Source: Bin87 sp965220105
Lineage (GTDB): Bacteria; Chloroflexota; Dehalococcoidia; Lucifugimonadales; UBA3495
DNA: 64,000 bases
NCBI GenBank assembly: GCA_965220105.1
Contig: OZ244811.1
Location: 4,030,001-4,094,000 of the forward strand
Direction: 5' to 3'
Positions 49,648 to 58,338 of this stretch are shown piece by piece (within the stretch, counting starts at the first letter, position 1; every line of letters begins with the position of its first letter). Below the pieces are notes generated by a model. It was not told the DNA's origin, did no database searches, and saw nothing but the letters and a program-made list of their open reading frames with translations. Position numbers and translations under genes: made by a program.

Positions 49648-50687
49648 ATGCCGACGGAGATCGACACATACGACGAAGCCCTGGCCCTGGCCTACGAGAC
49701 CGGCTGGACCGACGGTTTGCCCGTCGTGCCGCCTACGCCCGACCGGGTGCAGGCGTTTCTGGACGTGGTGAAGCGTTCCCGGCTGGAACTGGTTGGCGAA
49801 ATTCCTCCCCGGGGCGGTCGCGCCACGTTCGAGAAGCTGGCCGCTAACGCCGTCATGGCCGGCTGCCTGCCCGAGTATTTTCCGGTGGTGATTGCCGCCA
49901 TCGAGGCGCTGCTGATGCCCCGGTTCAATCTGGCCTCCGTGCAGTGCTCGACCCACATTGCCACGCCGCTAGTGGTGGTCAACGGGCCCATCGCCGGCGA
50001 GCTGGGCATGAATAGCGGCGGCAACTGCTTCGGTCAGGGCAACCGCGCCAACGCCACCATTGGACGCGCCGTCAAGCTCGCCCTCACCAACCTGGGCGGC
50101 GCCCTGCCCGGCGACGAGGACCGAGCCACCTTCGGCCATCCCGGCAAATACACCTATTGCATCGCCGAAAACGAGGGGAAAACCCCTGGCAACCCTACCA
50201 CGTCGAGCACGGGTTCGCCGCGGGCCAATCGGTAGTGACCGTTCACCCCGCCGAAGCGCCTCACAACCTGAATAACCACGGCGCCGACAACCCTAAGGAC
50301 CTGCTGGCCACCTTCGCCTGGTCGATGGCGATTCCCGGTTGCAACAACATCCACATCATGGGCGACGTGCTGCTGGTGCTGGGGCCGGAGCACGCCGATA
50401 TCATCGCCAGCGCCGGCTGGAGCAAGAACGACGTGCGGTCGTACCTCTACGAGCTGGCCCGACAGCCGTTGTCCGTTCTGAAACTTGGCGGTATCCACGG
50501 ACGCCACGCCCATCGCAACACCCTTTGGCCCCGCTGGATCGACCGGGATGACGACGCGGCCATGGTGCCCATCGTGCGCCGGCCTGAACACATCCACATC
50601 ATGGTGGCCGGCGGTCCCGGACGCCACTCCCTGTACATCCCGGGCTGGGGCTCGCGAATCACCCCCGCATCAGTGAATGCGCCGTGA
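49648..50687 (+). pseudogene. Partner of the UGSC protein, split by a frameshift
   Basis: Two frames join into one protein of about 345 residues. The first (49648 to about 50175) has G-W-T-D-G-L-P-V-V-P-P-T, F-E-K-L-A-A-N-A-V-M-A-G-C and N-S-G-G-N-C-F-G-Q-G-N-R-A-N; it breaks at GAGGGGAAAACCCC (50173-50186). The second (about 50180 to 50687) goes on with N-P-W-Q-P-Y-H-V-E-H-G-F and P-G-C-N-N-I-H-I-M. One more G in the G run would restore the frame. Several conserved-looking Cys are present. It lies 25 bases before the UGSC gene. A sequencing error, a true mutation or a programmed shift are all possible. I do not recognise a named enzyme. Confidence 0.65.
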
Positions 50688-50712
50688 ATCGGCAACCTCA
50701 GGAGACTAACCA

Positions 50713-51288
50713 ATGAGCAATGGCAACCCGGATCCGCAAGCCCGTATCGCCGCGTTGGGCCTGCTTGACCCCACCGACCGGCAGCAAGAACCCGAGCGGC
50801 GCCCCGCTGTCCCGCTGGAAACCCTCGAAGGACTAACTGGCGGTTTCCTGGACAATCGTAAAGGTAACGCCGACGTAATCCTGGAGGCCATTCGCCTCCG
50901 GCTGGCCGCCGACTACGGGATGAGCGGCTCGGTGGTGCGCTCCAAGTGGGTCTTCTCCGCGCCGGCTGCCCCGGAAATCATCGACGAACTGGCCCAGTGC
51001 GATTTTGTGGTAACCGCCGTTGGCGATTGAGGGAGCTGCGTGGCGCGCAGTTTGTGCGATGCAGTGGAACTGGAAGATCGCAATGTGCGTGCGGTCGTGG
51101 TGCATACCACGGCCTTCTGCTCCGCCGCCGAGCAGCACATCGTGTCGCTGGGCCGGCCCGATTACGACGGGTCCGTGTACCTGCAACACCCGGTGGCTGC
51201 TCTGGACGAAGCCGCCATCAACCAGCGCGTCGACGCCGTGGTCGCCGACATCGTTGCCGCCCTGACCGGCCACCGCCGGCAGGCTTGA
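50713..51288 (+). CDS. UGSC-motif (seleno)protein with in-frame TGA
   Basis: Reading through TGA at 51028-51030 gives 191 residues without a further stop. The TGA stands in V-G-D-U-G-S-C (residues 103-109), the motif that names the UGSC family, whose members have Sec or Cys at this position. The frame after the TGA is clearly coding: V-V-V-H-T-T-A-F-C-S-A-A-E-Q-H and L-Q-H-P-V-A-A-L. A hairpin 26-51 bases past the TGA could be the SECIS element. AGGAGACTAACC precedes the ATG. If no selenocysteine machinery exists in the genome, it would be a truncated 105-residue product. The biochemical role is likely thiol/selenol redox. Confidence 0.82.
51056..51081 (+). promoter_or_regulatory. Candidate bacterial SECIS hairpin
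   Basis: GCGAT (51056-51060) pairs with ATCGC (51077-51081), and inside it CAGT (51062-51065) with ACTG (51069-51072) around the loop GGA. The loop lies 36-38 bases past the TGA, a spacing seen for bacterial SECIS. A shorter hairpin CTGCG-TGGCG-CGCAG (51036-51050) lies closer and is the alternative. Confidence 0.5.
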
Positions 51289-51312
51289 TAGCGCGTCACG
51301 ACGCCCGGTCCC

Positions 51313-52494
51313 CTACGTCCCCCGCTCTTCGATCCAGCGATGTTTCTGGGCTTGACGGCGTTGCTCGTCAGTGGGTCGGTAATTTTCCAGGAAATGCTGG
51401 CGGAATTCGGCGAATCGTCCGCCTGCTATCGCGGAGCGCATCCCCTCCATGAGACGCAGCACAAAGCGCAGGTTGTGAATCGAGGCCAGGCGCGGCCCCA
51501 GCATCTCGCCGGCTTTGAACAGGTGACGCAGATAGGCGGCGGAGTAGTTGCGGCAGGCCACGCAATCGCAGGTGTCGTCAAGGGGTGCGTCCTGCTCGCC
51601 GTACCGCCGGTTGGCGATGTTGACGCGCCCGGTGGGCGTGAACAAGGCGCCGTTGCGCGCCACCCGCGTGGGGAGCACGCAGTCGAACATATCCACTCCC
51701 AATGCCACTCCGTTCACCAGGTCTTCGGGAGAACCGACTCCCATCAGATATCGAGGTTTGTTGGTCGGCAGACCTTCGCATACCTGCCGGGTAACTCGGT
51801 GCATTTCGTCCTTGGTCTCTCCGACCGCCAGACCGCCGATGGCAAAGCCGTCAAAGGGAATGCCGGTTATGAATTCCGTCGATTCCGCGCGCAATTCCGG
51901 GACAGTGCCGCCCTGCACGATGCCGAAAAGGGCCTGGTGCTCCGGGTTCCGCGATTGGGCGTGAACGTCGTAGCACTCTCGTGCCCAGCGATGCGTGCGT
52001 TCCATGGCCGCCCGGACGTCGTCCGGGTCCCCGGCGGAAAAGACGCACTGGTCGAAGCACATGATGATGTCGGCGCCGATACCCTGCTGGTTGCGAATCG
52101 CCACCTCCGAAGTGAACAGATGCTCGCTGCCGTCGATGTGGGAGCGGAATCGGATGCCGTGGTCGTCGACGCGCCGCAACGAGCCCATACTGAACGCCTG
52201 GTAACCTCCGCTGTCCGTCAGGATGGGCCCGTCCCAGCGCATGAACTCGTGCAATCCTCCGGCGGCGCGGACGCGCTCCACGCCAGGACGAAGGTACAGG
52301 TGATAGGCGTTGGACAGGACGGTCTCGGCGCCGGCGTCCCTGACCTCGTCGAAGGTGAGCCCCTTGACCGTCGCCTGGGTGGCCACCGGCATGAACATGG
52401 GCGTTTGCGACGTGCCGTGGGGCGTGGTAATCTGCCCCAGCCTCGCCGCTCCATCGTTGGCGCGAAGACGGAATTTGAAAGTCCCCGAGGTCAT
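51313..52494 (-). CDS. tgt: tRNA-guanine transglycosylase (queuine tRNA-ribosyltransferase)
   Basis: 393 residues. T-P-M-F-M-P-V-A-T-Q-A-T-V-K-G-L near residue 30, L-T-D-S-G-G-Y-Q-A-F-S (catalytic-site Asp) near 90, G-L-A-V-G-E-T and F-D-C-V-L-P-T-R-V-A-R-N-G (nucleophile Asp) in the middle, and C-D-C-V-A-C with a later His for zinc. It swaps guanine-34 for preQ1 or queuine in tRNAs with GUN anticodons. No queA or que genes are adjacent. Confidence 0.96.
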   Translation of the reverse strand: MTSGTFKFRLRANDGAARLGQITTPHGTSQTPMFMPVATQATVKGLTFDEVRDAGAETVLSNAYHLYLRPGVERVRAAGGLHEFMRWDGPILTDSGGYQAFSMGSLRRVDDHGIRFRSHIDGSEHLFTSEVAIRNQQGIGADIIMCFDQCVFSAGDPDDVRAAMERTHRWARECYDVHAQSRNPEHQALFGIVQGGTVPELRAESTEFITGIPFDGFAIGGLAVGETKDEMHRVTRQVCEGLPTNKPRYLMGVGSPEDLVNGVALGVDMFDCVLPTRVARNGALFTPTGRVNIANRRYGEQDAPLDDTCDCVACRNYSAAYLRHLFKAGEMLGPRLASIHNLRFVLRLMEGMRSAIAGGRFAEFRQHFLENYRPTDEQRRQAQKHRWIEERGT

Positions 52495-52569
52495 AGCGGC
52501 AATTTACCCGCCGGGACCACCGGGACGCAACGTGCCGGTTGAAGGGTGATACCCGTTGTATGGTGACAG

Positions 52570-52746
52570 ATGTATCTGGCGCTGTCCGAGTTTTTGGTGT
52601 CCCTGAGCGGAAATTCAATCGTTTGGGCGATCTCCGTGGTGGCGGCCATGGCCGTGACCGCCGTCGTCCTTTACTTTTTCTGGGACCTGGTATGGCGCGG
52701 GGTTTCCCTGGCGGGGCGCGCCATCGGCTCCCGGCGGCAGAACTAA
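52570..52746 (+). CDS. 58-residue membrane protein upstream of the exporter
   Basis: ATG 52570 to TAA 52744-52746. A short N-terminus is followed by one long hydrophobic segment (I-V-W-A-I-S-V-V-A-A-M-A-V-T-A-V-V-L-Y) and a basic tail ending R-R-Q-N, so it is a single-pass protein with the C-terminus inside. It lies 18 bases before the TSUP gene on the same strand, which suggests it is a helper of the exporter. No family recognised. Confidence 0.5.
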   Translation: MYLALSEFLVSLSGNSIVWAISVVAAMAVTAVVLYFFWDLVWRGVSLAGRAIGSRRQN

Positions 52747-52764
52747 TCAGTCAGCGAACTCCCG

Positions 52765-53856
52765 GTGTACTTCCCCATCTCCGACGTTTTCCTGTCGCCC
52801 TGGCTGCTGGCGTTGCTGGGGATGATCGTTGGCACCATGACCGGCTTCTTTGGCGTGGGCGGTGGGTTCCTCATCACCGGCGGACTCCTGGTGCTGGGCG
52901 TGCCCACCATCTACGCCGTCGGCACCGGCTTGTTGATGGTGATGGGCACCGCCATAACCAGCACGCTGCGCCACCGCCGGCTGGGGAACGTGGATATGCG
53001 GCTGGCGTTCCTCATCGTCTGCGGCACCGTCCCGGGCGGGCTGATCGCCGAACGACTGAACGCTGCATTGCATCAAATCGGGCTGGCGGGCCTGGTGATC
53101 GGCCTGGTGTACTTCGTGCTCCTCCTGTCGCTGGGTTCCCTCATGACCGGCAATTGGCTATATCAACTCAGGAACCGTCGCAACCAACCTGCTACGCTGA
53201 GGATACCTCAGTTCCTCCACAACCTGCGTGTCGGCCCGGCGGCGATACGGGTGCCCGGGGTCGGCAATATCCCAACTCGAATATCCTTCCCCCGCGCCGG
53301 AATCGGAGATATGTCGGTTTTCGTGCCGGCGATCACCGGCTTCGTTATCGGTTTCATCGCGTTGCTATTGGGAGCTGGCGGCGGATTCATCCTGATGCCC
53401 TTCCTGGTGTATGGGCTGGGCGTGCCGGCCGCGGTCGCCATCGGCACCGACCTGTTTCAGATCATCATCACCGGTACTCTGGGAGCGTTCCTTTACTCCC
53501 TGGGCGGCAACGTGGACCCGATGATCGCCGTCATCATGTTCGCGTCGGCGTCGGTTGGAACGCAGTTGGGCGCGCTGGCGACCCGTTTCGTGGACAGCAA
53601 CCGGATCCTGGGCCTGTTTGGCGTGACCGTATTGACCGCCGGCGTGGCGGTGGGATTGCGGCAACTGGCCCACACGTTGGACTCCGCGCCGCTGGCCCAG
53701 GTGGGACAGGTGCTGTTGCTCGGCGCCTCGGGTTTGGTGGCCGTAACCATCCTGGGCTTGCTGGCAGCGGCCGTCGGGGTTCGGGTGCGCCGGGGCCGTC
53801 GCCTGGCCATGCTGCGAAAGTTGAGAGCCGAAGGGAGTTACCGAACGCATCATTGA
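52765..53856 (+). CDS. TauE/SafE (TSUP) family sulfite/sulfonate exporter-like protein
   Basis: 363 residues in two related halves. The first has G-T-M-T-G-F-F-G-V-G-G-G-F-L-I near residue 24 and the second F-I-A-L-L-L-G-A-G-G-G-F-I-L-M-P near residue 200, the repeated Gly motif of TSUP transporters; about eight membrane helices. A polar loop of about 50 residues joins the halves. Substrates in the family include sulfite, sulfoacetate and other organosulfur anions. The start is GTG 52765; an in-frame ATG further in is too late. Confidence 0.9.
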   Translation: MYFPISDVFLSPWLLALLGMIVGTMTGFFGVGGGFLITGGLLVLGVPTIYAVGTGLLMVMGTAITSTLRHRRLGNVDMRLAFLIVCGTVPGGLIAERLNAALHQIGLAGLVIGLVYFVLLLSLGSLMTGNWLYQLRNRRNQPATLRIPQFLHNLRVGPAAIRVPGVGNIPTRISFPRAGIGDMSVFVPAITGFVIGFIALLLGAGGGFILMPFLVYGLGVPAAVAIGTDLFQIIITGTLGAFLYSLGGNVDPMIAVIMFASASVGTQLGALATRFVDSNRILGLFGVTVLTAGVAVGLRQLAHTLDSAPLAQVGQVLLLGASGLVAVTILGLLAAAVGVRVRRGRRLAMLRKLRAEGSYRTHH

Positions 53857-53951
53857 CACCGCCGAGAAATGGCTGTTATATGGGAGGTGAAACCTCCCTG
53901 CCGTCCGGGTTGTCCGCAACCCGCACTGGCAGGGCCTTTTGATGTCCGTGA

Positions 53952-54566
53952 GTGATCGAGTTGCGACGCGTCGTCATATTCGTAGACTACCAAAATGTTT
54001 ATCGGCGCGCGCGGGATGCATTCCACGATCACCGTACCGATCCATTTTGGATTGGGCAAGTGAACCCGGTTAGTCTCGGGAACCTGATCGTCCGTTTGAG
54101 CGGGGAATCTAATCGATCATTGCAACAGGTTCGTATGTACCGAGGGATGCCGAATGCTTCAAAAGATCAAACGGGGTACGCAGCTGCGCGCCGCCAAATT
54201 GCGGATTGGGAACGTAGCCCTTTGGTCCATGTTACCAGTCCACCCTTTCGTTATCCTGCGGATTATCCGAGTACCAGGCCCCAAGAAAAGGGAATCGACG
54301 TTCAGATCGCCGTCGATTTTGTAATGATGGCAGTTAGGGATGAATACCACGTAGGAATTATCATGTCCAATGATACTGACTTAAGACCGCCGTTGGAGGA
54401 GATTCTGGCGTTAAACCGACAAACCGTGGAGGTAGCGGCGTGGTCGCCACCCTTCGCGCAACGGCGTCGATTAAGCGTTCCTGGAGTACCCTTACGTTGT
54501 CATTGGATCAACCAAATCGAGTACGAGAACGTCAGAGACAACAACGATTACACCAATAGAACATAG
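53952..54566 (+). CDS. NYN-domain (PIN-like) ribonuclease
   Basis: 204 residues. V-V-I-F-V-D-Y-Q-N-V-Y near residue 7 gives the first Asp, K-G-I-D-V-Q-I-A-V-D-F-V the second pair and S-N-D-T-D-L-R-P-P-L-E the last Asp pair of the NYN fold, which cuts RNA with magnesium. The C-terminus is basic/Trp-containing. GTG start. It is single, between the exporter and aroB (convergent). Codon use looks less GC-rich than its neighbours, so recent gain is possible. Confidence 0.85.
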   Translation: MIELRRVVIFVDYQNVYRRARDAFHDHRTDPFWIGQVNPVSLGNLIVRLSGESNRSLQQVRMYRGMPNASKDQTGYAAARRQIADWERSPLVHVTSPPFRYPADYPSTRPQEKGIDVQIAVDFVMMAVRDEYHVGIIMSNDTDLRPPLEEILALNRQTVEVAAWSPPFAQRRRLSVPGVPLRCHWINQIEYENVRDNNDYTNRT

Positions 54567-54590
54567 CGCCCAAACGCCGGTGTAGACGTA

Positions 54591-55691
54591 TCACCCGGTC
54601 AGCCAGGCCAGCGTATCGTCAACCAGCTCTGTCGGGATGTCACGGCGCACCGTGGCCCGCCCCACTTCCTCCAGCAGGACCCAGCGGTTGGCGCCGCCGA
54701 CGGTCTTCTTGTCCAATGACATGGCGCTACGCACCCGGTCCAGGTCAACGTCGGCGGCGGATATCGGCAAGTTGAACCGTTGCAGCAGATTGCGTTGCCG
54801 ATCCAGGAGATCGTCCCCGATCATCCCCATTTCCCGGGCAATGCGACCCGCTCCCATCATCCCGACCGCAACACCCTCGCCGTGCATGAAGCGACCGTAC
54901 TCGGTGCAGGCTTCGAGAGCGTGGCCGATGGTGTGGCCGTAGTTGAGCAAGATGCGAATGCCCAGGGTCTCGCGTTCGTCCTGACTCACCACGTCGGCCT
55001 TGATGGCCATGCTGCGCCGGATGACCTCCGTGGAAATCTCCGGTTCCAACTCCATCAGGTCTTCGGCGTGTTCCTCAAAGACGTCCACCAGCGACGGGTC
55101 CAGAATCAGCCCGTGCTTGATGGCTTCGGCCCAACCCTCGGCGAGCTCCCGTTTGCCCAGCGTTCCCAGCGTCTGCACGTCGGCCAACACGGCACGCGGT
55201 TGGTAGAAGGCCCCGACCATGTTCTTGGCCTGAGGCAGATTGACGGCCACCTTGCCGCCGATGGATGCGTCCACCATGGCCGCCATGCTGGTGGGAACCT
55301 GCACGAAGGGCACGCCCCTCAGGAAGGTGCTTGCCACGAACCCGCCCAGGTCTCCGGCCACGCCGCCGCCAATGGCGATGATCGGCTGGCCGCGCTCGGC
55401 CCGCCGGCTGACCAGCCACTCGTAGATTTCCTGCGCCTGTTGGAAGGATTTGCTGGTCTCGCCAGCCGGTATCACGAAACAGTGCGCGGCGATCCCGGCC
55501 CGCTGCAACGCCCATTGCGCGTTACGACCGTAGGGTCGCATCACGTTCTCGTCAGTAACGATGTAGGCCGTGTTCCCCAGACCCAATTCGTTGATGTGCT
55601 CCCCCAGGCGTTCTATCAAGCCCCATCCGGCGATTACCGGGTAGCTGCCTCCGGAATGATGAACGGTAGCGGCCTGGTCGGCATTGGTCAT
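54591..55691 (-). CDS. aroB: 3-dehydroquinate synthase
   Basis: 366 residues. G-G-G-V-A-G-D-L-G-G-F-V-A-S-T-F-L-R-G near residue 107 and P-T-S-M-A-A-M-V-D-A-S-I-G-G-K-V-A-V-N are the NAD-binding and active-site segments; L-N-Y-G-H-T-I-G-H-A has the zinc His. It makes 3-dehydroquinate from DAHP. Its ATG overlaps the aroK stop as ATGA. It is second of the aroK-aroB pair. Confidence 0.96.
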   Translation of the reverse strand: MTNADQAATVHHSGGSYPVIAGWGLIERLGEHINELGLGNTAYIVTDENVMRPYGRNAQWALQRAGIAAHCFVIPAGETSKSFQQAQEIYEWLVSRRAERGQPIIAIGGGVAGDLGGFVASTFLRGVPFVQVPTSMAAMVDASIGGKVAVNLPQAKNMVGAFYQPRAVLADVQTLGTLGKRELAEGWAEAIKHGLILDPSLVDVFEEHAEDLMELEPEISTEVIRRSMAIKADVVSQDERETLGIRILLNYGHTIGHALEACTEYGRFMHGEGVAVGMMGAGRIAREMGMIGDDLLDRQRNLLQRFNLPISAADVDLDRVRSAMSLDKKTVGGANRWVLLEEVGRATVRRDIPTELVDDTLAWLTG

Positions 55692-56254
55692 TGTGTTCCT
55701 CCAGATTGGCGAATTGGGGACGAAATCAGCTGCGCTTCAAAGATTTGCAGCACTTGGTCCGCCACCTCTTCCGGCGTGCGATCGTCGGTGGGGATGGAGT
55801 AGTGGGCACGGGCGTAGGACTCGGCGCGTTCTTCCAGCAGCTCCCGAATGCGTTCCAGCGGGTCGCCACCGGCCAGCATCGGTCGCACCGCAGCGCTGGG
55901 GCTCCCCCGGGTAATGCGGTAATGGATGGTCTCCGGGCGAGCGGTCAGGCAGAACACGGTGCCGCTGTCCAGCAGAATTTGCCGCGTGGAATCCTGGGCA
56001 AATGCTCCCCCGCCGGCGGCGATAATTTTGTCGCCACCCTCGCACAGCGACATGGCGGCATGACGTTCCATAGCCCGAAATACCGCCTCACCGTCCTCGT
56101 CGAAGATGCGATGGATCGGTTTGTGGGTCCGCCGCACGATCTCCTCGTCCAGGTCGGCGGCATCCCGCCCGGTTCGCCGGGAAATTATCCGGCCCACGTG
56201 GCTTTTCCCGGTGGCCATGAAACCCACCAGGATGATGTTGTTGGCAGACACCAT
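55688..56254 (-). CDS. aroK: Shikimate kinase
   Basis: 188 residues. G-F-M-A-T-G-K-S-H-V-G is the P-loop, D-L-D-E-E-I holds the shikimate-binding Asp, and G-G-G-A-F near residue 82 the Gly triplet; R-P-M-L-A is the lid Arg. The start is fixed by spacing to the VOC gene (15 bases). It phosphorylates shikimate at the 3-OH. Coupled to aroB by a 4-base overlap. Confidence 0.94.
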   Translation of the reverse strand: MVSANNIILVGFMATGKSHVGRIISRRTGRDAADLDEEIVRRTHKPIHRIFDEDGEAVFRAMERHAAMSLCEGGDKIIAAGGGAFAQDSTRQILLDSGTVFCLTARPETIHYRITRGSPSAAVRPMLAGGDPLERIRELLEERAESYARAHYSIPTDDRTPEEVADQVLQIFEAQLISSPIRQSGGTQ

Positions 56255-56269
56255 GCCGCTCCGCCGCCG

Positions 56270-56671
56270 TTAGGCGGGACGCGGCGGGGCTGGTGCGTAC
56301 CCGGACGCGGTGCAGAACTCCACACTGTTGCCGTCCGGGTCTTCGATGAAGAAGTAGGCCTGACCGTCGTAGCGCACTCCGCCGCGCAGTGCCTCGAACC
56401 CGTTGCTCTCCAGGTTTGCCCGGGTCGCTTCCAGGTCGTCGACCTGATAAGCCAGGTGAACGTTGCCGGGTTTGGCCGGCGCTTCGTCGGTTTCGATCAG
56501 GTGCACCATCACCCCGTCGTTCAATTGAAGCCAGGTAATTGCAGGATTGTCCACCTGGCTTTGAATCTGCTTGATGCCCAGCAGTTTGTTGTAAAACTCC
56601 ATGGCCCGGGCAGTGTCTCTCACCATGGTGGTCACGTGATTTATCTGACGAATCTGGATCTCTCCGGCCAT
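56270..56671 (-). CDS. VOC (glyoxalase/dioxygenase-fold) family protein
   Basis: 133 residues from ATG 56669-56671, chosen because GGAGG lies 8 bases upstream; a longer frame of ten residues is possible. I-N-H-V-T-T-M-V-R-D (metal His), V-M-V-H-L-I-E, N-V-H-L-A-Y-Q-V-D-D (His) and D-P-D-G-N-S-V-E-F-C (Glu) give the metal set of two beta-alpha-beta-beta-beta units. Substrate unknown. Its stop lies 15 bases before the aroK start on the same strand. Confidence 0.88.
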   Translation of the reverse strand: MAGEIQIRQINHVTTMVRDTARAMEFYNKLLGIKQIQSQVDNPAITWLQLNDGVMVHLIETDEAPAKPGNVHLAYQVDDLEATRANLESNGFEALRGGVRYDGQAYFFIEDPDGNSVEFCTASGYAPAPPRPA

Positions 56672-56804
56672 ATTGTTCCTCCACTTTGACGCTTTCGACA
56701 CTCACGGGTTTAGAAGCCCGTGGGCTCCGGTACTTGCCAGCTGCCGTCCGGTCGCAGGATGCACCGGGTATTATGCCACAGCCGGTGCAAGGCCGGCGGC
56801 GCGG

Positions 56805-57461
56805 TCAGTCGACCGGTTCGCCCCAGCCGCCCGGCCCCAGCAGAGGCACGTATCGACATGCGCCAAGGCTTTCGGCCTTGAAGCCGGCAGCCAGCCGGCG
56901 CACCCGGGTCAAGGTTTGGGATTCACGACCCCCGACCGGGATTACCAAACGCCCGGCGTGAGTCAGCTGTTCCAGCAGAGCGTTGGGGACGCATGGCGCC
57001 GCCGCGGATACCAGGATGGCGTCGTAGGGACCGCCGGCCCGGTACCCCAGCGAGTCTTCGGCCTCGGTGACCGCGACGTTGTAGATCCCGCAATTGGCCA
57101 GGTTGACACGGGCCTGCGCAGCCAACGCCGGAATTGGTTCCACCGACGTTACCGTGCCAAAGGGCAGCAGCTCACCCAGCACCGCCGCCTGGTATCCGCT
57201 GCCGGCGCCGACTTCGAGAACCTTCTCGTCCCCGCGCAACCCCAGATTCTGGGTTGCTTTGGCCACCATCAGCGGTTGGGATATCGTCTGGCCGAACCCG
57301 ATTGGCAGCGGGATGTTGGAGTAGGCCAGGCTTCGCAGGTCATTGGCAACGAACGCTTCACGAGGAACCCGGCGCATTGCTTCCAGTACCGGGCCGTCCG
57401 GCAGGTGTTGGGCCAATTGCGCCATCAAACGCTCTCGGTCGATGTCGAGTGCGCGAACCAT
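56805..57461 (-). CDS. pcm: Protein-L-isoaspartate O-methyltransferase
   Basis: 218 residues from this ATG; one at 57501-57503 would add 14 residues. R-V-P-R-E-A-F-V near residue 32, Y-S-N-I-P-L-P-I-G-F-G-Q-T-I-S-Q-P and V-L-E-V-G-A-G-S-G-Y-Q-A-A-V-L-G (SAM site) are diagnostic. It repairs isoaspartyl residues in aged proteins. Transcribed divergently from the heme operon. Confidence 0.94.
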   Translation of the reverse strand: MVRALDIDRERLMAQLAQHLPDGPVLEAMRRVPREAFVANDLRSLAYSNIPLPIGFGQTISQPLMVAKATQNLGLRGDEKVLEVGAGSGYQAAVLGELLPFGTVTSVEPIPALAAQARVNLANCGIYNVAVTEAEDSLGYRAGGPYDAILVSAAAPCVPNALLEQLTHAGRLVIPVGGRESQTLTRVRRLAAGFKAESLGACRYVPLLGPGGWGEPVD

Positions 57462-57595
57462 TGCAGTCCCCGGTCGTTGCGTTGTCGTGACGGGCATCCG
57501 CATCTATTCACACTATACCACCTTGTGACACTTTACCTGCCTCGTTCCCACGTATTGCGCCGTATAGCTCCGGTTCCACCCCGAATATATCGCCG

Positions 57596-57624
57596 TTGAC
57601 CGACCTCTACAATCATGATACGAT
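57596..57624 (+). promoter_or_regulatory. Promoter of the tetrapyrrole operon
   Basis: TTGACC (57596-57601), 17 bases, TACGAT (57619-57624). It lies 55 bases before the regulator ATG and probably starts the transcript of all seven genes. Confidence 0.6.
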
Positions 57625-57656
57625 TCTCAAGGCAAACCTGACCGGCTGCACCGAAT

Positions 57657-57672
57657 TGTAGAGATTCCTACA
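57657..57672. promoter_or_regulatory. Inverted repeat just before the regulator gene
   Basis: TGTAG (57657-57661) and CTACA (57668-57672) surround AGATTC. It lies six bases before the ATG and downstream of the promoter, a fitting place for an autoregulatory operator. Confidence 0.4.
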
Positions 57673-57678
57673 GATTTT

Positions 57679-58338
57679 ATGGCGACCAACACTGAACACG
57701 CTCCGAACTGGATGTCCCTCGGCGAGGTCAGCCGGGCGCTGGAAGTAAACGAAGCCACCCTGCGACAGTGGGCGGATCGTGGTCGTTTGCCGGTATATCG
57801 CACGCCGGGCGGGCACCGACGTTTCCGGCGCGCCGATGTGGAAACATTGATGCAGGTTTCAACGTCCCCTACCGCCAGCTCCCCGGACTCAGAAAGCCTC
57901 GTTTTGCGGCGCATTCGCCGAAAGTTGAGCCAAATGGATCCGGCCGCTCAGGCGTGGATGGCCGGCTTTCAAGCCGAAGGGCGGGACCGTATGCGGTTGT
58001 TCGGCAGGCGCTTGCTTTCCCTGCTGCTCCAGGACGGACTGGGCGGACGCGGCCGGCGCAAGGGAGAGGCCCTGTCGGAAAGCCACATGGTGGGCCACGA
58101 ATACGGAATGGAGATGGCAGACCGCGGCGTATCCATGTCTGATAGCGTCCAGGCCTTTCTCTTCTTCCGGCAGGCCGTGGTGGAAGCGGTGCAGCCCGAC
58201 CGTCTCCGCCAGGTTATCGAAATATCCGATCGGGTCCTGCTGGGCCTGGTCGACGCTTACGGCGCCAGGATGGCGGCCATGAACACACATGCCAAATTCG
58301 TCGGCGAAGCGCCGGCGGTGGTTGGAGAAGACGCATGA
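57679..58338 (+). CDS. MerR/excisionase-type helix-turn-helix regulator of the heme operon
   Basis: 219 residues. The N-terminal part (M-S-L-G-E-V-S-R-A-L-E-V-N-E-A-T-L-R-Q-W) is a winged-helix DNA-binding domain and G-G-H-R-R-F-R-R-A-D-V is the typical wing. After a Ser-rich linker a helical domain of about 130 residues with H-M-V-G-H-E-Y-G and V-Q-A-F-L-F-F-R-Q resembles RsbR-type N-terminal sensor domains. It heads the operon and overlaps ahbAB by four bases, so a tetrapyrrole- or iron-linked control is likely. Confidence 0.78.
   Translation: MATNTEHAPNWMSLGEVSRALEVNEATLRQWADRGRLPVYRTPGGHRRFRRADVETLMQVSTSPTASSPDSESLVLRRIRRKLSQMDPAAQAWMAGFQAEGRDRMRLFGRRLLSLLLQDGLGGRGRRKGEALSESHMVGHEYGMEMADRGVSMSDSVQAFLFFRQAVVEAVQPDRLRQVIEISDRVLLGLVDAYGARMAAMNTHAKFVGEAPAVVGEDA

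Noticed and set aside
52539..53942. Plus-strand frame of 467 codons across the TSUP gene
   Set aside because: Another frame in the same place has the repeated Gly motifs and membrane helices of a TSUP exporter.
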